Shown one piece after another: positions 10,948-21,828 of a stretch of DNA of 64,000 bases (positions are counted from its first letter, which is position 1; every line of letters begins with the position of its first letter). Below the pieces are notes generated by a model. It searched no databases. It saw nothing but the letters and a program-made list of their open reading frames with translations, and was not told the origin of the DNA. Source of the DNA: Aegilops tauschii subsp. strangulata (lineage: Eukaryota > Streptophyta > Magnoliopsida > Poales > Poaceae). The translations under genes were made by a program, and so were the position numbers. The stretch is taken from contig NC_053040.3 of the NCBI RefSeq assembly GCF_002575655.3, forward strand, positions 362,016,267-362,080,266. The letters are read 5' to 3'.

Positions 10948-12439
10948 TGATGACCCACAAGTACAGGGGATATATCGTAGTCCTTTCGATAAGTAAGAGT
11001 GTCAAACCCAACGAGGAGCAGAAGGAAATGACAAGCGGTTTTTAGTAAGGTATTCTCTGCACGCACTGAAATTATCGGTGACAGATAGTTTTGTGATAAG
11101 GTAATTTGTAACGGGTAACAAGTAACAAAAGTAAATAAAGTGCAGCTAGGTGGCCCAATCCTTTTTGTAGCAAAGGACAAGCCTGGACAAAATCTTATAT
11201 GAAGGAAAGCGCTCCCGAGGACACATGGGAATTATCGTCAAGCTAGTTTTCATCACGCTCATATGATTCGCGTTCGTTACTTTGATAATTTGATATGTGG
11301 GTGGACCGCTGGTTGGGTGCTGCCCTTCCTTGGACAAGCATCCCACTTATGATTAACCCATATTGCAAGCATCTGCAACTACAAAAGAAGTATTAAGGTA
11401 AACCTAACCATAGCATGAAACATTTGGATCCAAATCAGCCCCTTATGAAGCAACGCATAAACTAGGGTTTAAGCTTCTGTCACTCTAGCAACCCATCATC
11501 TACTTATTACTTCCCAATGCCTTCTTCTAGGCCCAAAGAATGGTGAAGTGTCATGTAGTCGACGTTCACATAACACCACTAGAGGAGAGACAACATACAT
11601 CTGATCAAAATATCGAACGAATACCAAATTCACATGACTACTTATAGCAAGACTTCTCCCATGTCCTCGGGAACAAACGTAACTACTCACAAATCATATT
11701 CATGTTCATAATCAGAGGGGTATTAATATGCATAAAGGATCTGAACATATGATCTTCCACCAAATAAACCAACTAGCATCAACTACAAGGAGTAATCAAC
11801 ACTACTAGCAACACACAGGTACCAATCTGAGGTTTTGAGACAAAGATTGGATACAAGAGATGAACTAGGGTTTGAGATGAGATGGTGCTGGTGAAGATGT
11901 TGATGGAGATTGACCCCCTCTCGATGAGAGGATCAATGGTGATGATTTCCCCCTCCCGGAGGGATGTTTCCCCGGCAGAACAGCTCTGTCGGAGCCCTAG
12001 ATTGGTTTCGCGAGGTTCTGCCTCATGGCGGCGGCGTTTCGTCCCGAAAGCTTTCTCCTTATTTTTTTCTCGGACGAAAGACTTCATATAGCAGAAGATG
12101 GGCACCGGAGGCCTTCCAGGGGGCCCACGAGACAGGGGGCGCGCCCCCCACCCTCGTGGCCAGGGTGTGGGCCCCCTCTGGTTGATTCTTTCTCCAGTAT
12201 TTTTTATATATTCCAAAACGTGCCTCTGTGAAGTTTCATGACTTTTGGAGTTGTGCAGAATAGGTCTCTAATATTTGCTCCTTTTCCAACCCAGAATTCC
12301 AGCTGCCGGCATTCTCCCTCTTTATGTAACCCTTGTAAAATAAGAGAGAATAGGCATAAGTATTGTGACATAATGTGTAATAACATCCCATAATGCAATA
12401 AATATCCATATAAAAGCATGATGCAAAATGGACGTATCA
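10948..12439 (-). repeat. 3' LTR of the nested Gypsy element
   Basis: Plus-strand boundaries are TGATGACCCACAAG and ATGGACGTATCA. Pairs with 19753-21259. Contains the GC-rich block GGGGCGCGCCCCCCACCC near 12138. Confidence 0.9.
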
Positions 12440-12454
12440 ACTCCCCCAAGCTTA
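12440..12454 (-). other. Polypurine tract of the nested Gypsy element
   Basis: ACTCCCCCAAGCTTA on the plus strand, which is a purine-rich TAAGCTTGGGGGAGT on the coding strand immediately before the 3' LTR. Confidence 0.75.
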
Positions 12455-12925
12455 GACCTCGCTTGTCCTCAAGCGGAAGCCAATAACGAAAAATATGACC
12501 ACATGTTTAGAGATAGAGGTGTCGATAAAAGAAAATACGGACATGAGGGCATCATGATCATTCTTATAGCAGCAACATATATATATATAATGTCATATGA
12601 TTTCTTATGCTAAAGTAACAATCTATTCACAATGTCAAGTATGAATCAAAAACTTCATTGAAAACTAAAAAACTATGATCTCGGTCATTGGAGCAATTGC
12701 AATTTATCATAACATCGGAAAGAGTCAATATAAGAGCTTTTCAGCAAGTCCACATACTCAACTATCATTTAGTCTTTCACAATTGCTAACACTCACGCAA
12801 TACTTATGGGTATGGAGTTTTAATCGGACACAGAGGAAGATAGGGGCTTATAGTGTTGCCTCCCAACCTTTTACCTCAAGGGTAATGTCAACAATAATAG
12901 TTCATGATAACTTACATCCAATTGG

Positions 12926-12930
<5 letters not shown>

Positions 12931-12973
<43 letters not shown>
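12931..12973. repeat. (AT)n microsatellite
   Basis: About 21 uninterrupted TA/AT dinucleotides in the 3' internal region of the nested Gypsy element. Confidence 0.95.
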
Positions 12974-12976
<3 letters not shown>

Positions 12977-13940
12977 GATCTTTCCAACACAATGTGCTTG
13001 CCAAAGGATAAAATATAAAAAGGAAAAGGTGAAGATCACCATGACTCTTGCATAAGGTATAAGACAAAAGTAAAAGATACGCCCTTCACAGAGGGAAGCA
13101 GAGGTTGTCATGTGCTTTTATGGTTCGATGCACGAAATCTTAATGCAAAAGAACGTCACTTTATATTGCCACTTGTGATATGGATCTTTATTATGCAGTC
13201 CGTCGCTTTTATTGCTTCCATATCACAAGATTGTATAAAACTTATTTTCCCCACACTAATAAATCATACATATTTAGAGAGCAGTTTTTATTGCATGCAA
13301 CAATGACAACTTACTTGAAGGATCTTACTCAATCCGTAGGTAGATATGGTGGACTCTCATGGCAAAACTGGGTTTAAGGATATTTGGAAGCACAAGTAGT
13401 ATCTCTACTTGGTGCAAAGAATTTGGCTAGCATGAGGGGGAAAGGCAAGCCCAACATGTTGGACGATCCATGACAATATACTTTATTTCGGATATAAGAA
13501 AACACAACCCATTACGTTGTCTTCCTTGTCCAACATCAACTTTTTAGCATGTCATATTTTAATGAGTGCTCACAATCATAAAAGATATCCAAGATAGTAT
13601 ATTTATATGTGAAAACCTCTCTTTCTTTATTACTTCCTATTAATTGCAACAATGACTAAACTATGTTTGTCAACTCTCAACAACTTTTATTCATCATACT
13701 CTTTTATATGTGAAGTCATTACTCTTCATAAGATCATCATGATCTCTTTAATTCTTTTTATTATTTTTCTTTTATTCCCTCTATATCATAGCAAGATAAC
13801 CAAGCCCTTGACTCAAAACTAATCTTTATTATATATAGCTCATGGACTCGATTACATAGAAGGATCATAAAGCAAAACTCAAAACTAGATCATACTAAAA
13901 CTTTATTCAACTAGATCAAGATATTACCAAAAGGACCGAA

Positions 13941-14561
13941 CTAAGAAAAACGATAAAGATAGGAGTGTGATGGTGATACGATACCGGGGCACCTCCCCCA
14001 AGCTTGGCAGTTGCTAAGGGGAGTGCCCATACCCATGTGATTATATCTCTTTCCTCGGGGGTGGTGATGATGGAGTTGTTGATGATGTAGGCTTGTCGCC
14101 ATCTTCCAAGGCATAGGCTCACCCTCATAGAAGGATGATCGAGTCTCCGGGATCCTCGCATCTGCAGCCAAACTCATCCTCTTGAATCTATATTCATACT
14201 CACAGTTTTGGTTTTGCAGGTCATAGATCTGGGCTTGGAGATGCTCAACTTTCTCGTGAAGCTTGAAGATGGTCTCCCCAATGTTCTTGGCATCCAGCTT
14301 GTGGTTGTTGGTGAACTCCGCGATCATCATGTGGCTGGCATTGAGTCCGCATTCCACCATCCCCTGGCACTTGAAAACTTGTTGCTCCATTGCTTCGAGT
14401 CTTGTCTCCACGCTTCTGGTCCTCCTTGGTCCCTCGACATCATGGATGTGCAGCAACCCATCACGCATCTCAATTGTTTGAGGGTGTTGCAGCACCTCCG
14501 CAAGGTAGGGATTGATAACCTTCTCGAAGAACTTGTCCTTGGGAGCGCTTGAAGACGTCAT
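13941..14561 (-). CDS. Extra ORF downstream of pol, coiled-coil protein, 206 aa
   Basis: Uninterrupted ORF in the sense direction of the nested Gypsy element, between the end of pol (14889) and the 3' LTR. This is the position where Athila-like elements often carry an envelope-like or accessory ORF. The product starts MTSSSAPKDKFFEKV. A heptad-like coiled coil follows at about residues 50-125 (TRLEAMEQQVFKCQG, GETIFKLHEKVEHLQAQ, IYDLQNQN), then a His-rich segment (about 155-170, HHQQLHHHHPRGK). I see no signal peptide or strong membrane segment, so a true envelope glycoprotein is unlikely. It may be a structural or nucleic-acid-binding accessory protein. It stays open while gag-pol is broken. 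I do not recognise a named domain. Confidence 0.6.
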   Translation of the reverse strand: MTSSSAPKDKFFEKVINPYLAEVLQHPQTIEMRDGLLHIHDVEGPRRTRSVETRLEAMEQQVFKCQGMVECGLNASHMMIAEFTNNHKLDAKNIGETIFKLHEKVEHLQAQIYDLQNQNCEYEYRFKRMSLAADARIPETRSSFYEGEPMPWKMATSLHHQQLHHHHPRGKRYNHMGMGTPLSNCQAWGRCPGIVSPSHSYLYRFS

Positions 14562-14888
14562 GATGATCTAGATCTGTCAGAAAAATAGCTCGAAACAAAA
14601 ACAGAGGATATTTGCGTGGTACGGTGGTCAAAACCTTCGGGAGATTGTATAATGAATTTTTACCGACTAAAAGAAGTATCGTGCAAGAAAACGGAGTCCG
14701 GAGAGCACACGAGGTGACCACGAGGCAGGGGGCGTGCCCAGGGGGTAGGGCGTGCCCTCCACCCTCGTGGATGCCTCGTGTCCTTCCCGGACTACTTCTT
14801 ATTTTCCTATTTTTCTTAAATATTCCAAAACAGAGAAAAATTGCTATTAGAACTGTTTTCGAGTCGGTTTACTTACCGTACCACATAC

Positions 14889-16436
14889 CTATTCCTTTTC
14901 GGAGTCTGAAACGTTCTGGAAAGTGTCCCTTATGTACTCCTCCGGGGTTACGGTATCAATAACATTAGTTTCAACATTTATGGGATTACCTGAGATATAA
15001 TGTTTGATTCTTTGACCGTTCACCACCTTCGGATTTGTGCCCTCGAAGTTGTTGATTTTTATGGCGCCGGAGTGATAGACCTCCTCGATAACGTAAGGAC
15101 CTTCCCATTTAGAGAGGAGTTTTCCTACAAAAAATCTTAAATGAGAGTTGTATAGCAAAACATAATCACCTACATTAAACTCACACTTTTGTATCCTTTT
15201 GTCATGCCACCTTTTAACTTTTTCTTTAAACAGTTTGGCATTCTCATAGGCTTGGGTTCTCCACTCATCAAGTGAGCTAATGTCAAATAGCCTCTTCTCA
15301 CCGGCAAGTTTGAAATCATAATTGAGCTCTTTAATGGCCCAATATGCCTTATGTTCTAGTTCGAGAGGTAGGTGACATGCTTTTCCATAAACCATTTTAT
15401 ACGGAGACATACCCATAGGATTTTTATATGCAGTTCTATAAGCCCATAATGCATCATCAATTTTCTTGGACCAATTCTTTCTAGATCTATTAACAGTCTT
15501 TTGCAAAATTAATTTGAGCTCTCTATTACTAAGTTCAACTTGACCACTAGACTGCGGGTGATATGGAGATGCAACTCTATGATTGACATCATACTTAGCA
15601 AGCATTTTACGAAAAGCACCATGAATAAAATGTGAACCACCATCAGTCATTAAGTATCTAGGGACTCGAAACCTTGGAAAAATAACTTCCTTAAGCATCT
15701 TAATAGAGGTGTTATGATCAGCACTACTAGTTGGAATAGCTTCTACCCACTTAGTAACATAATCAACAGCAACTAAAATATGTGTATACCCATTAGAGGA
15801 AGGAAACGGTCCCATATAATCAAAGCCCCAAACATCAAATGGTTCAATAACAAGTGAATAGTTCATAGGCATTTCTTGACGTCTACTAATATTACCAATT
15901 CTTTGACATTCATCACAAGACAAGACAAACTTACGAGCATCTTTGAAGAGAGTAGGCCAATAAAAACCGGATTGCAATACCTTATGTGCAGTTCTATCTC
16001 CAGCGTGGTGTCCTCCATAAGCCTCGGAGTGACACTTGCGTAGGATATGTTCCTGTTCATGCTCAGGTACACAATGTCTAATAACACCATCTACTACTTC
16101 TTCGTAAAGGTGTGGGTCATCCCAGAAGTAATGTCTTAAATCATAGAAAAACTTTTTCTTTTGCTGGTATGTGAAACTAGGTGGTATAAATTTAGCAACA
16201 ATGTAATTAGCATAATCAGCATACCATGGAGCAGTACGAGAAGCATTTATGACAGCTAATTGTTCATCAGGAAAGTTATCATCAATAGGTAGTGGGTCAT
16301 CAAGAACATTCTCTAACCTAGATAAGTTGTCTGCAACGGGGTTCTCAGCTCCCTTTCTATCTATAATATGCAAATCAAATTCTTGTAGTAGGAGAACCCA
16401 TCTAATAAGTCTAGGTTTAGCATCTTTCTTTTCCAT
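14889..16436 (-). pseudogene. pol, C-terminal part: RNase H end and integrase
   Basis: Opens with the end of RNase H ([20 protein letters not shown], then the DNLSRLE motif). The integrase zinc-binding HHCC motif is at about residues 137-180 ([18 protein letters not shown] ... SCDECQRIG). The catalytic core follows with WGFDYMGPF (Asp 1), [10 protein letters not shown] (Asp 2) and [16 protein letters not shown] (Glu). A C-terminal domain ([26 protein letters not shown]) ends the protein. It should be continuous with the reverse transcriptase ORF upstream but is in another frame because of a one-base change near 16530. Integrase inserts the cDNA into the genome. All catalytic acidic residues are present in this piece. 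Confidence 0.88.
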
Positions 16437-16525
16437 GAGATATTTAATAGCAGCATGATCAGTGTGAACAGTTACTTTAGAATCAACAATATAAGGTCTG
16501 AACTTATCACAAGCAAATACAACTG

Positions 16526-18259
16526 CTAAAAATTATTTTCAGTAGTAGCGTAATTTCTCTGGGCACTGTCTAGAGTTTTACTAGCATATTGGATAACATT
16601 TAATTTATTATCAACTCTTTGTCCTAAAACAGCACCTACAACATAATCACTAGCATCACGCATAATTTCAAAGGGTAAATTCAAATCAGGTGGCTGAACA
16701 ATAGGTGCAGAAATCAAGGCTTTCTTAAGTATTTCAAATGCTTCTACACAATCATCATCAAAGACAAAAGGAACATCTTTTTGTAAGAGATTAGTCAGAG
16801 GCCTAGAAATTTTTGAGAAGTCTTTAATGAACCTCCTATAAAAACCGGCATGACCAAGGAAACTTCTTATACCTTTAATGTCCTTAGGACACGACATCTT
16901 TTCAATAGCATCAACTTTAGCTTTATCGACTTCAATACCTCTTTCAGAAATTTTGTGCCCCAGGACAATACCTTCATTAACCATAAAGTGGCACTTCTCC
17001 CAATTCAAGACAAGATTAGTTTCTTCACATCTCTGCAAAACTCGATCAAGGTTGCTCAAGCAATCATCAAAAGAAGTTCCATATACAGAGAAGTCATCCA
17101 TGAAAACCTCAACAATCTTTTCACAAAAATCAGAGAATATAGCCATCATGCATCTTTCAAAGGTAGCAGGTGCATTGCATAAACCAAAAGGCATACGTCT
17201 ATAAGCAAAGGTACCGAAAGGGCAAGTAACAGTGGTCTTTTCTTGATCCTCTTTTGACACAGGTATTTGAGAGAAACCAGAATAACCATCTAGAAAGCAA
17301 AAATGCGTATGTTTGGATAATCTTTCTAGCATTTGATCAATAAAAGGTAAGGGGTAATGATCCTTTTTATTAGCTTTATTTAGTTTGCGAAAATCAATTA
17401 CCATTCTATAACCTGTAGCAATTCTTTGTGGGATCAATTCGTCTTTATCATTAGGAACAACAGTAATACCTCCCTTCTTAGGGACACAATGGACAGGACT
17501 TACCCACTGACTATCAGCAACGAAATAAATTATACCTGCCTCCAGAAGCTTTAGTATTTCTTTTCTTACCACTTCTTTCATCTTAGGATTTAACCGTCGT
17601 TGGTGATCAACAACTGGTTTAGCGTCTTTCTCCAATTTTATTTTGTGCTGGCATAGAGTGGGATTAATGCCCTTAAGATCAAGAAGAGTATACCCAATAG
17701 CAGCACGTTGCTTCTTCAGAGTTTTCAATAATTTCTCTTCTTCCTGCTCTGAAAGGTTAGCACTAATAATAACAGGATATATCTTCTTTTCATCAAGATA
17801 AGCATATTTAAGAGTATCAGGTAATGGTTTCAGCTCAAACACAGGATCACCCTTGGGTGGAGGAGGATCCCCTAGAATCTCAACAGGCAAGTTGTGTTTC
17901 AAAATAGGTCTCTGTTTAAGGAATACCTCATCTATTTCCCTTCTTTCATTCATAAACATATCATTTTCATGGTCTAGCAAATATTGCTCTAAAGGATCAT
18001 TAGGAGGCACGGCAATAGAAGCAAGACCAATAATGTCATCTTTACTAGGCAATTCTTTATCATGGGGTTGTCTACGAAATTTAGCAAAATTAAACTCATG
18101 AGACATATCCCCTAAACCAATAGTAACAACATCCTTTTTGCAATCTATCTTAGCATTAACAGTATTCAAGAAGGGCCTACCAAATATAATGGGACAAAAG
18201 TCATCTTGTGGGGAACCAAGAACAAGAAAATCAGTAGGATATTCAACTTTCCCACACAA
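16526..18259 (-). pseudogene. pol, central part: protease end, reverse transcriptase, RNase H start
   Basis: Begins in the end of the protease (CPIIFGRPFLNT). The Gypsy-type reverse transcriptase follows with GYRMVIDFRKLNKANKKDHY, the catalytic FMDDFSVYG (the Ty3 version of YxDD) and FLGHAGFYRRFIKDFS. RNase H starts with DASDYVVGAVLGQR. The frame stops at 16526 just after RNYATTE, where a one-base loss shifts the remainder into the 14889-16436 frame. It is in the same frame as gag at 18353-19660, separated from it by a TAG codon at 18353-18355. Confidence 0.9.
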
Positions 18260-18352
18260 GAATTCAACATCTCTAACAATCCCAATTGGTGAAATAGTAT
18301 CTCTATTGGCAAGCTTAATTATAACATGAATCTCTTCTATCTCAGCAGGTCT

Positions 18353-19660
18353 CTAATTAAGATTGCCAATAGAGATATTATGCATGATATTGAAGTCATG
18401 CATAATTTCTTTGTATAAGGAATGAGGTATTGCACTTGCACTAGCACCCATACCACATAAGCCATGATAGAAATGATCTCCTATTTTAACAGAAACAACA
18501 GGCATGCCAACAACAGGTCTATGTTTACCCTTAGTATCGGGTCTAGCAATTCTAGCAGCTTCATCACAGTAGATAACATGCCCATCAATATTATCTGCCA
18601 AGAGATCTTTAACCATAGCAATACTAGGTTCGACTTTAATTTGCTCAGGGGGTGTAGGTGTTCTAGTATTACTCTTATGAACCACAGTTGAAACTTTAGC
18701 ATGATCCTTTATTCTAACAGGGAAAGGTGGATTCTCAATATAAGCGGTAGGAACAATAGGATCAACATTATAAGTGATAGTCTTTTCTTCAACTTTAATA
18801 GGTTCAACTACTTTTACTTCAATGGGAAGATGATATTTAAACCACTTCTCCTTAGGGAGATCAACATGAGTAGCAAAGGATTCACAGAAAGAAGCTACTA
18901 TCTCAGAGTCAAGTCCATATTTAGTGCTAAATTCATGGAAAACATCAGTGTCCATAAAAGATTTAACACAATCAAACTTAGGTGTTATACCTGACTCCTT
19001 ACCTTCGTTGAGGTCCCAACCTTCATAGTTGCATTTAATTCTTTCCAGTAAATCCCATTTGAATTCAATAGTCTTCATCATAAAAGAACCAGTACAAGAA
19101 GTATCGAGCATGGAGCGATTATTGAGAGAAAGCCAAGCATAAATTTTTTGAATAATAATTTCTCTTGAGAGCTCATGATTGGGGCATGAATATAACATTG
19201 ATTTAAGCCTTCCCCAAGCTTGAGCGATGCTTTCTCCTTCGCGAGGCCAAAAATTATATATACAATTACGATCACGATGAACAAGATGCATAGGATAAAA
19301 CTTCTGATGAAATTCTAATTTCAATCGGTTGTAGTTCCATGATCCCATATCATCACATAGCCTAAACCATGTCAATGCCTTTCCCTTCAAAGATAAAGGG
19401 AAGACCATCTTCTTGATAACATCCTCAGGCATACCTGCAAGCTTAAATAATCCACAAAGTTCATCCACATATATTAGGTGCAAATCGGGATGTAATGTTC
19501 CATCTCGTGTAAAAGGATTAGCTGGCAGTTTCTCTATCATACCCGAAGGAATTTCAAAGTAAACATTTTCAGTAGGTTCAGTAGGTTGAGGATCAACTCC
19601 TTGTTCTACTGGTCGGGGTGAAGATACCCCGAACAAGCCCCTCAAAGGATTATGTTCCAT
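18353..19660 (-). pseudogene. gag with aspartic protease domain (active-site Asp lost)
   Basis: 435 codons from MEHNPLRGLFG. The capsid-like segment lies at about residues 85-190 (FPLSLKGKALTWFRLC, FYPMHLVHRDRNC, AWGRLKSMLYSCPNHELS), which is the usual Retrotrans_gag pattern. The protease begins near residue 375 (RPVVGMPVVSVKIGD). The expected D-x-GAS active site reads LCGMGASASAIP, with Gly at the Asp position, so this protease should be dead. The ORF then runs into TAG at 18353-18355, after which the same frame continues toward the reverse transcriptase. The stop could be a decay mutation; the missing Asp favours decay over regulated readthrough. Confidence 0.85.
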
Positions 19661-19722
19661 AGTAACAAGTGACAGTAAATTTCAGCAAACTATATAATTT
19701 GTTCCTTACCAAAGGCGCTTCA

Positions 19723-19741
19723 CTCCCCGGCAACGGCGCCA
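19723..19741 (-). other. Primer-binding site (tRNA-Asp)
   Basis: CTCCCCGGCAACGGCGCCA on the plus strand, read as TGGCGCCGTTGCCGGGGAG on the element strand, 11 bases inside the 5' LTR. It is complementary to the 3' end of plant tRNA-Asp. Confidence 0.85.
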
Positions 19742-19752
19742 GAAAAGAGTCT

Positions 19753-21259
19753 TGATGACCCAGAAGTATAGGAGATCTATCGTAGTCCTTTCGATAAGTA
19801 AGAGTGTCCAACCCAACAAGGAGCAGAAGGAAATGACAAGCGGTTTTCAGTAAGGTATTCTCTGCAAGCACTGAAATTATCGGTGACAGATAGTTTTGAT
19901 AAGGTAATTTGTAACGGGTAACAAGTAACAAAAGTAAATAAAGTGCGGCAAGGTGGCCCAATCCTTTTTGTAGAAAAGGACAAGCCTGGACAAACTCTTA
20001 TATGAAGGAAAGCGCTCCCGAGGACACATGGGAATTATCGTCAAGCTAGTTTTCATCACACTCATATGATTCGCGTTCGTTACTTTGATAATTTGATATG
20101 TGTGTGGACCGGTGCTTGGGTGTTGCCCTTCCTTGTACAAGCATCCCACTTATGATTAACCCCTATTGCAAGCATCCACAACTACAAAAGAAGTATTAAG
20201 GTAAACCTAACCATAGCATGAAACATGTGGATCCAAATCAGCCCCTTACGAAGCAACACATAAACTAGGGTTTAAGCTTCTGTCACTCTAGCAACCCATC
20301 ATCTACTTATTACTTCCCAATGCCTTCCTCTAGGCCCAAATAATGGTGAAGTGTCATGTAGTCGACGTTCACATAGCACCACTAGAGGAGAGACAACATA
20401 TATCTCATCAAAATATCGAACGAATACCAAATTCACATGACTACTTATAGCAAGACTTCTCCCATGTCCTCAGGAACAAACGTAACTACTCACAAATCAT
20501 ATTCATGTTCATAATCAGAGGGGTATTAATATGCATAAAGGATCTGAACATATGATCTTCCACCAAATAAACCAACTAGCATCAACTACAAGGAGTAATC
20601 AACACTACTAGCAACCCACAGGTACCAATCTGAGGTTTTGAGACAAAGATTGGATACAAGAGATGAACTAGGGTTTGAGATGAGATGGTGCTGGTGAAGA
20701 TGCTGATGGAGATTGACCCCCTCCCGATGAGAGGATCGATGGTGATGATTTCCCCCTCCCGAAGGGATGTTTCCTGGCAGAACAGCTCTGTCGGAGCCCT
20801 ATATTGGTTTCGCCAGGTTCCGCCTCGTGGCGGCGGTGTTTCGTCCCGAAAGCTTCCTCCTTATGTTTTCTTGGACGAAAGACTTCATATAGCAGAAGAT
20901 GGGCACTGGAGGCCTACCAGGGGGCCCACGAGACAGGGGGCACGCCCAGGGGGGTAGGGCGCGCCCCCCACCCTCGTGGCCAGGGTGTGGGCCCCCTCTG
21001 GTTGATTCTTTCTCCAGTATTTTTTATATATTCCAAAACGTGCCTCCATGAAGTTTCAGGACTTCTGGAGTTGTGCAGAATAGGTCTCTAATATTCGCTC
21101 CTTTTCCAGCCCAGAATTCCAGCTGTCGGCATTCTCCCTCTTTATGTAACCCTTGTAAAATAAGAGAGAATAGGCATAAGTATTGTGACATAATGTGTAA
21201 TAACAGCCCATAATGCAATAAATATCGATATAAAAGCATGATGCAAAATGGACGTATCA
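19753..21259 (-). repeat. 5' LTR of the nested Gypsy element
   Basis: Plus-strand boundaries are TGATGACCCAGAAG and ATGGACGTATCA. Partner of 10948-12439. It carries a longer version of the GC-rich block (CACGCCCAGGGGGGTAGGG near 20941) that is partly deleted in the partner. Confidence 0.9.
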
Positions 21260-21264
21260 CTACT

Positions 21265-21828
21265 AAGGATAAAATGATGGGGTCTATCACTACATAGATA
21301 GATCTTGTCTACATCATGTCGTCATTCTTATTGCATTACTCCATTTCTCCATGAACTTAATACACTAGATGCATGCTGGATAGTGGTCGATGTGTGGAGT
21401 AATAGTAGTAGATGCAGGCAGGAGTCGGTCTACTAATCTTGGACGTGATGCCTATATAATGATCATTGCCTGGATATCGCCATGATTATTTGAAGTTCTA
21501 TCAATTTCCCAACAGTAATTTGTTCACCCACCATTTGCTATTTTTCTCGAGAGAAGCCACTAGTGAAACCTACGGCCCCCGGCTCCCTTTCTCATATATT
21601 TGCCTTTGCGATCTACTTTTCCTTTGCATTTATCAGATCTATAAACCAAAAATACTTTGTTGCACTTTATTTTATTTGCGATCTATTTATTCAATCCATT
21701 ACACTTTTTCCCGTCCGCACGCCGTTCCTGGCGCTGTTACCCGGAAGGGATTGACAACCCCTTTAACACGTCGGGTTGCGAGGTGTTGTTATTTGTGTGC
21801 AGGGGATGTTTACGTTGTGTTGCTTGGT
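21265..21828 (+). repeat. 3' LTR of the outer element, piece 2
   Basis: Continues the outer LTR after the CTACT duplication (AAGGATAAAATGATGGGG, matching 4591 onward). Ends at the second insertion. Confidence 0.9.

Larger units (their letters stand above)
10948..21259 (-). mobile_element. Full-length Gypsy retrotransposon (Athila-like; Fatima-like by recollection), 10.3 kb
   Basis: Complete nested element with LTRs at 10948-12439 and 19753-21259 and target duplication CTACT at 10943-10947 and 21260-21264. On the minus strand it starts TGATACGTCCATTTTGC. The order is 5' LTR, primer site, gag with protease, pol (RT, RNase H, integrase), a 206-codon extra ORF, polypurine tract, 3' LTR. The two LTRs differ by several substitutions and small indels in their first 160 bases, so the insertion is not very recent. 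The coding region is inactivated by a stop, a frameshift and a lost protease Asp. The family name is from memory and unverified. Confidence 0.92.
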
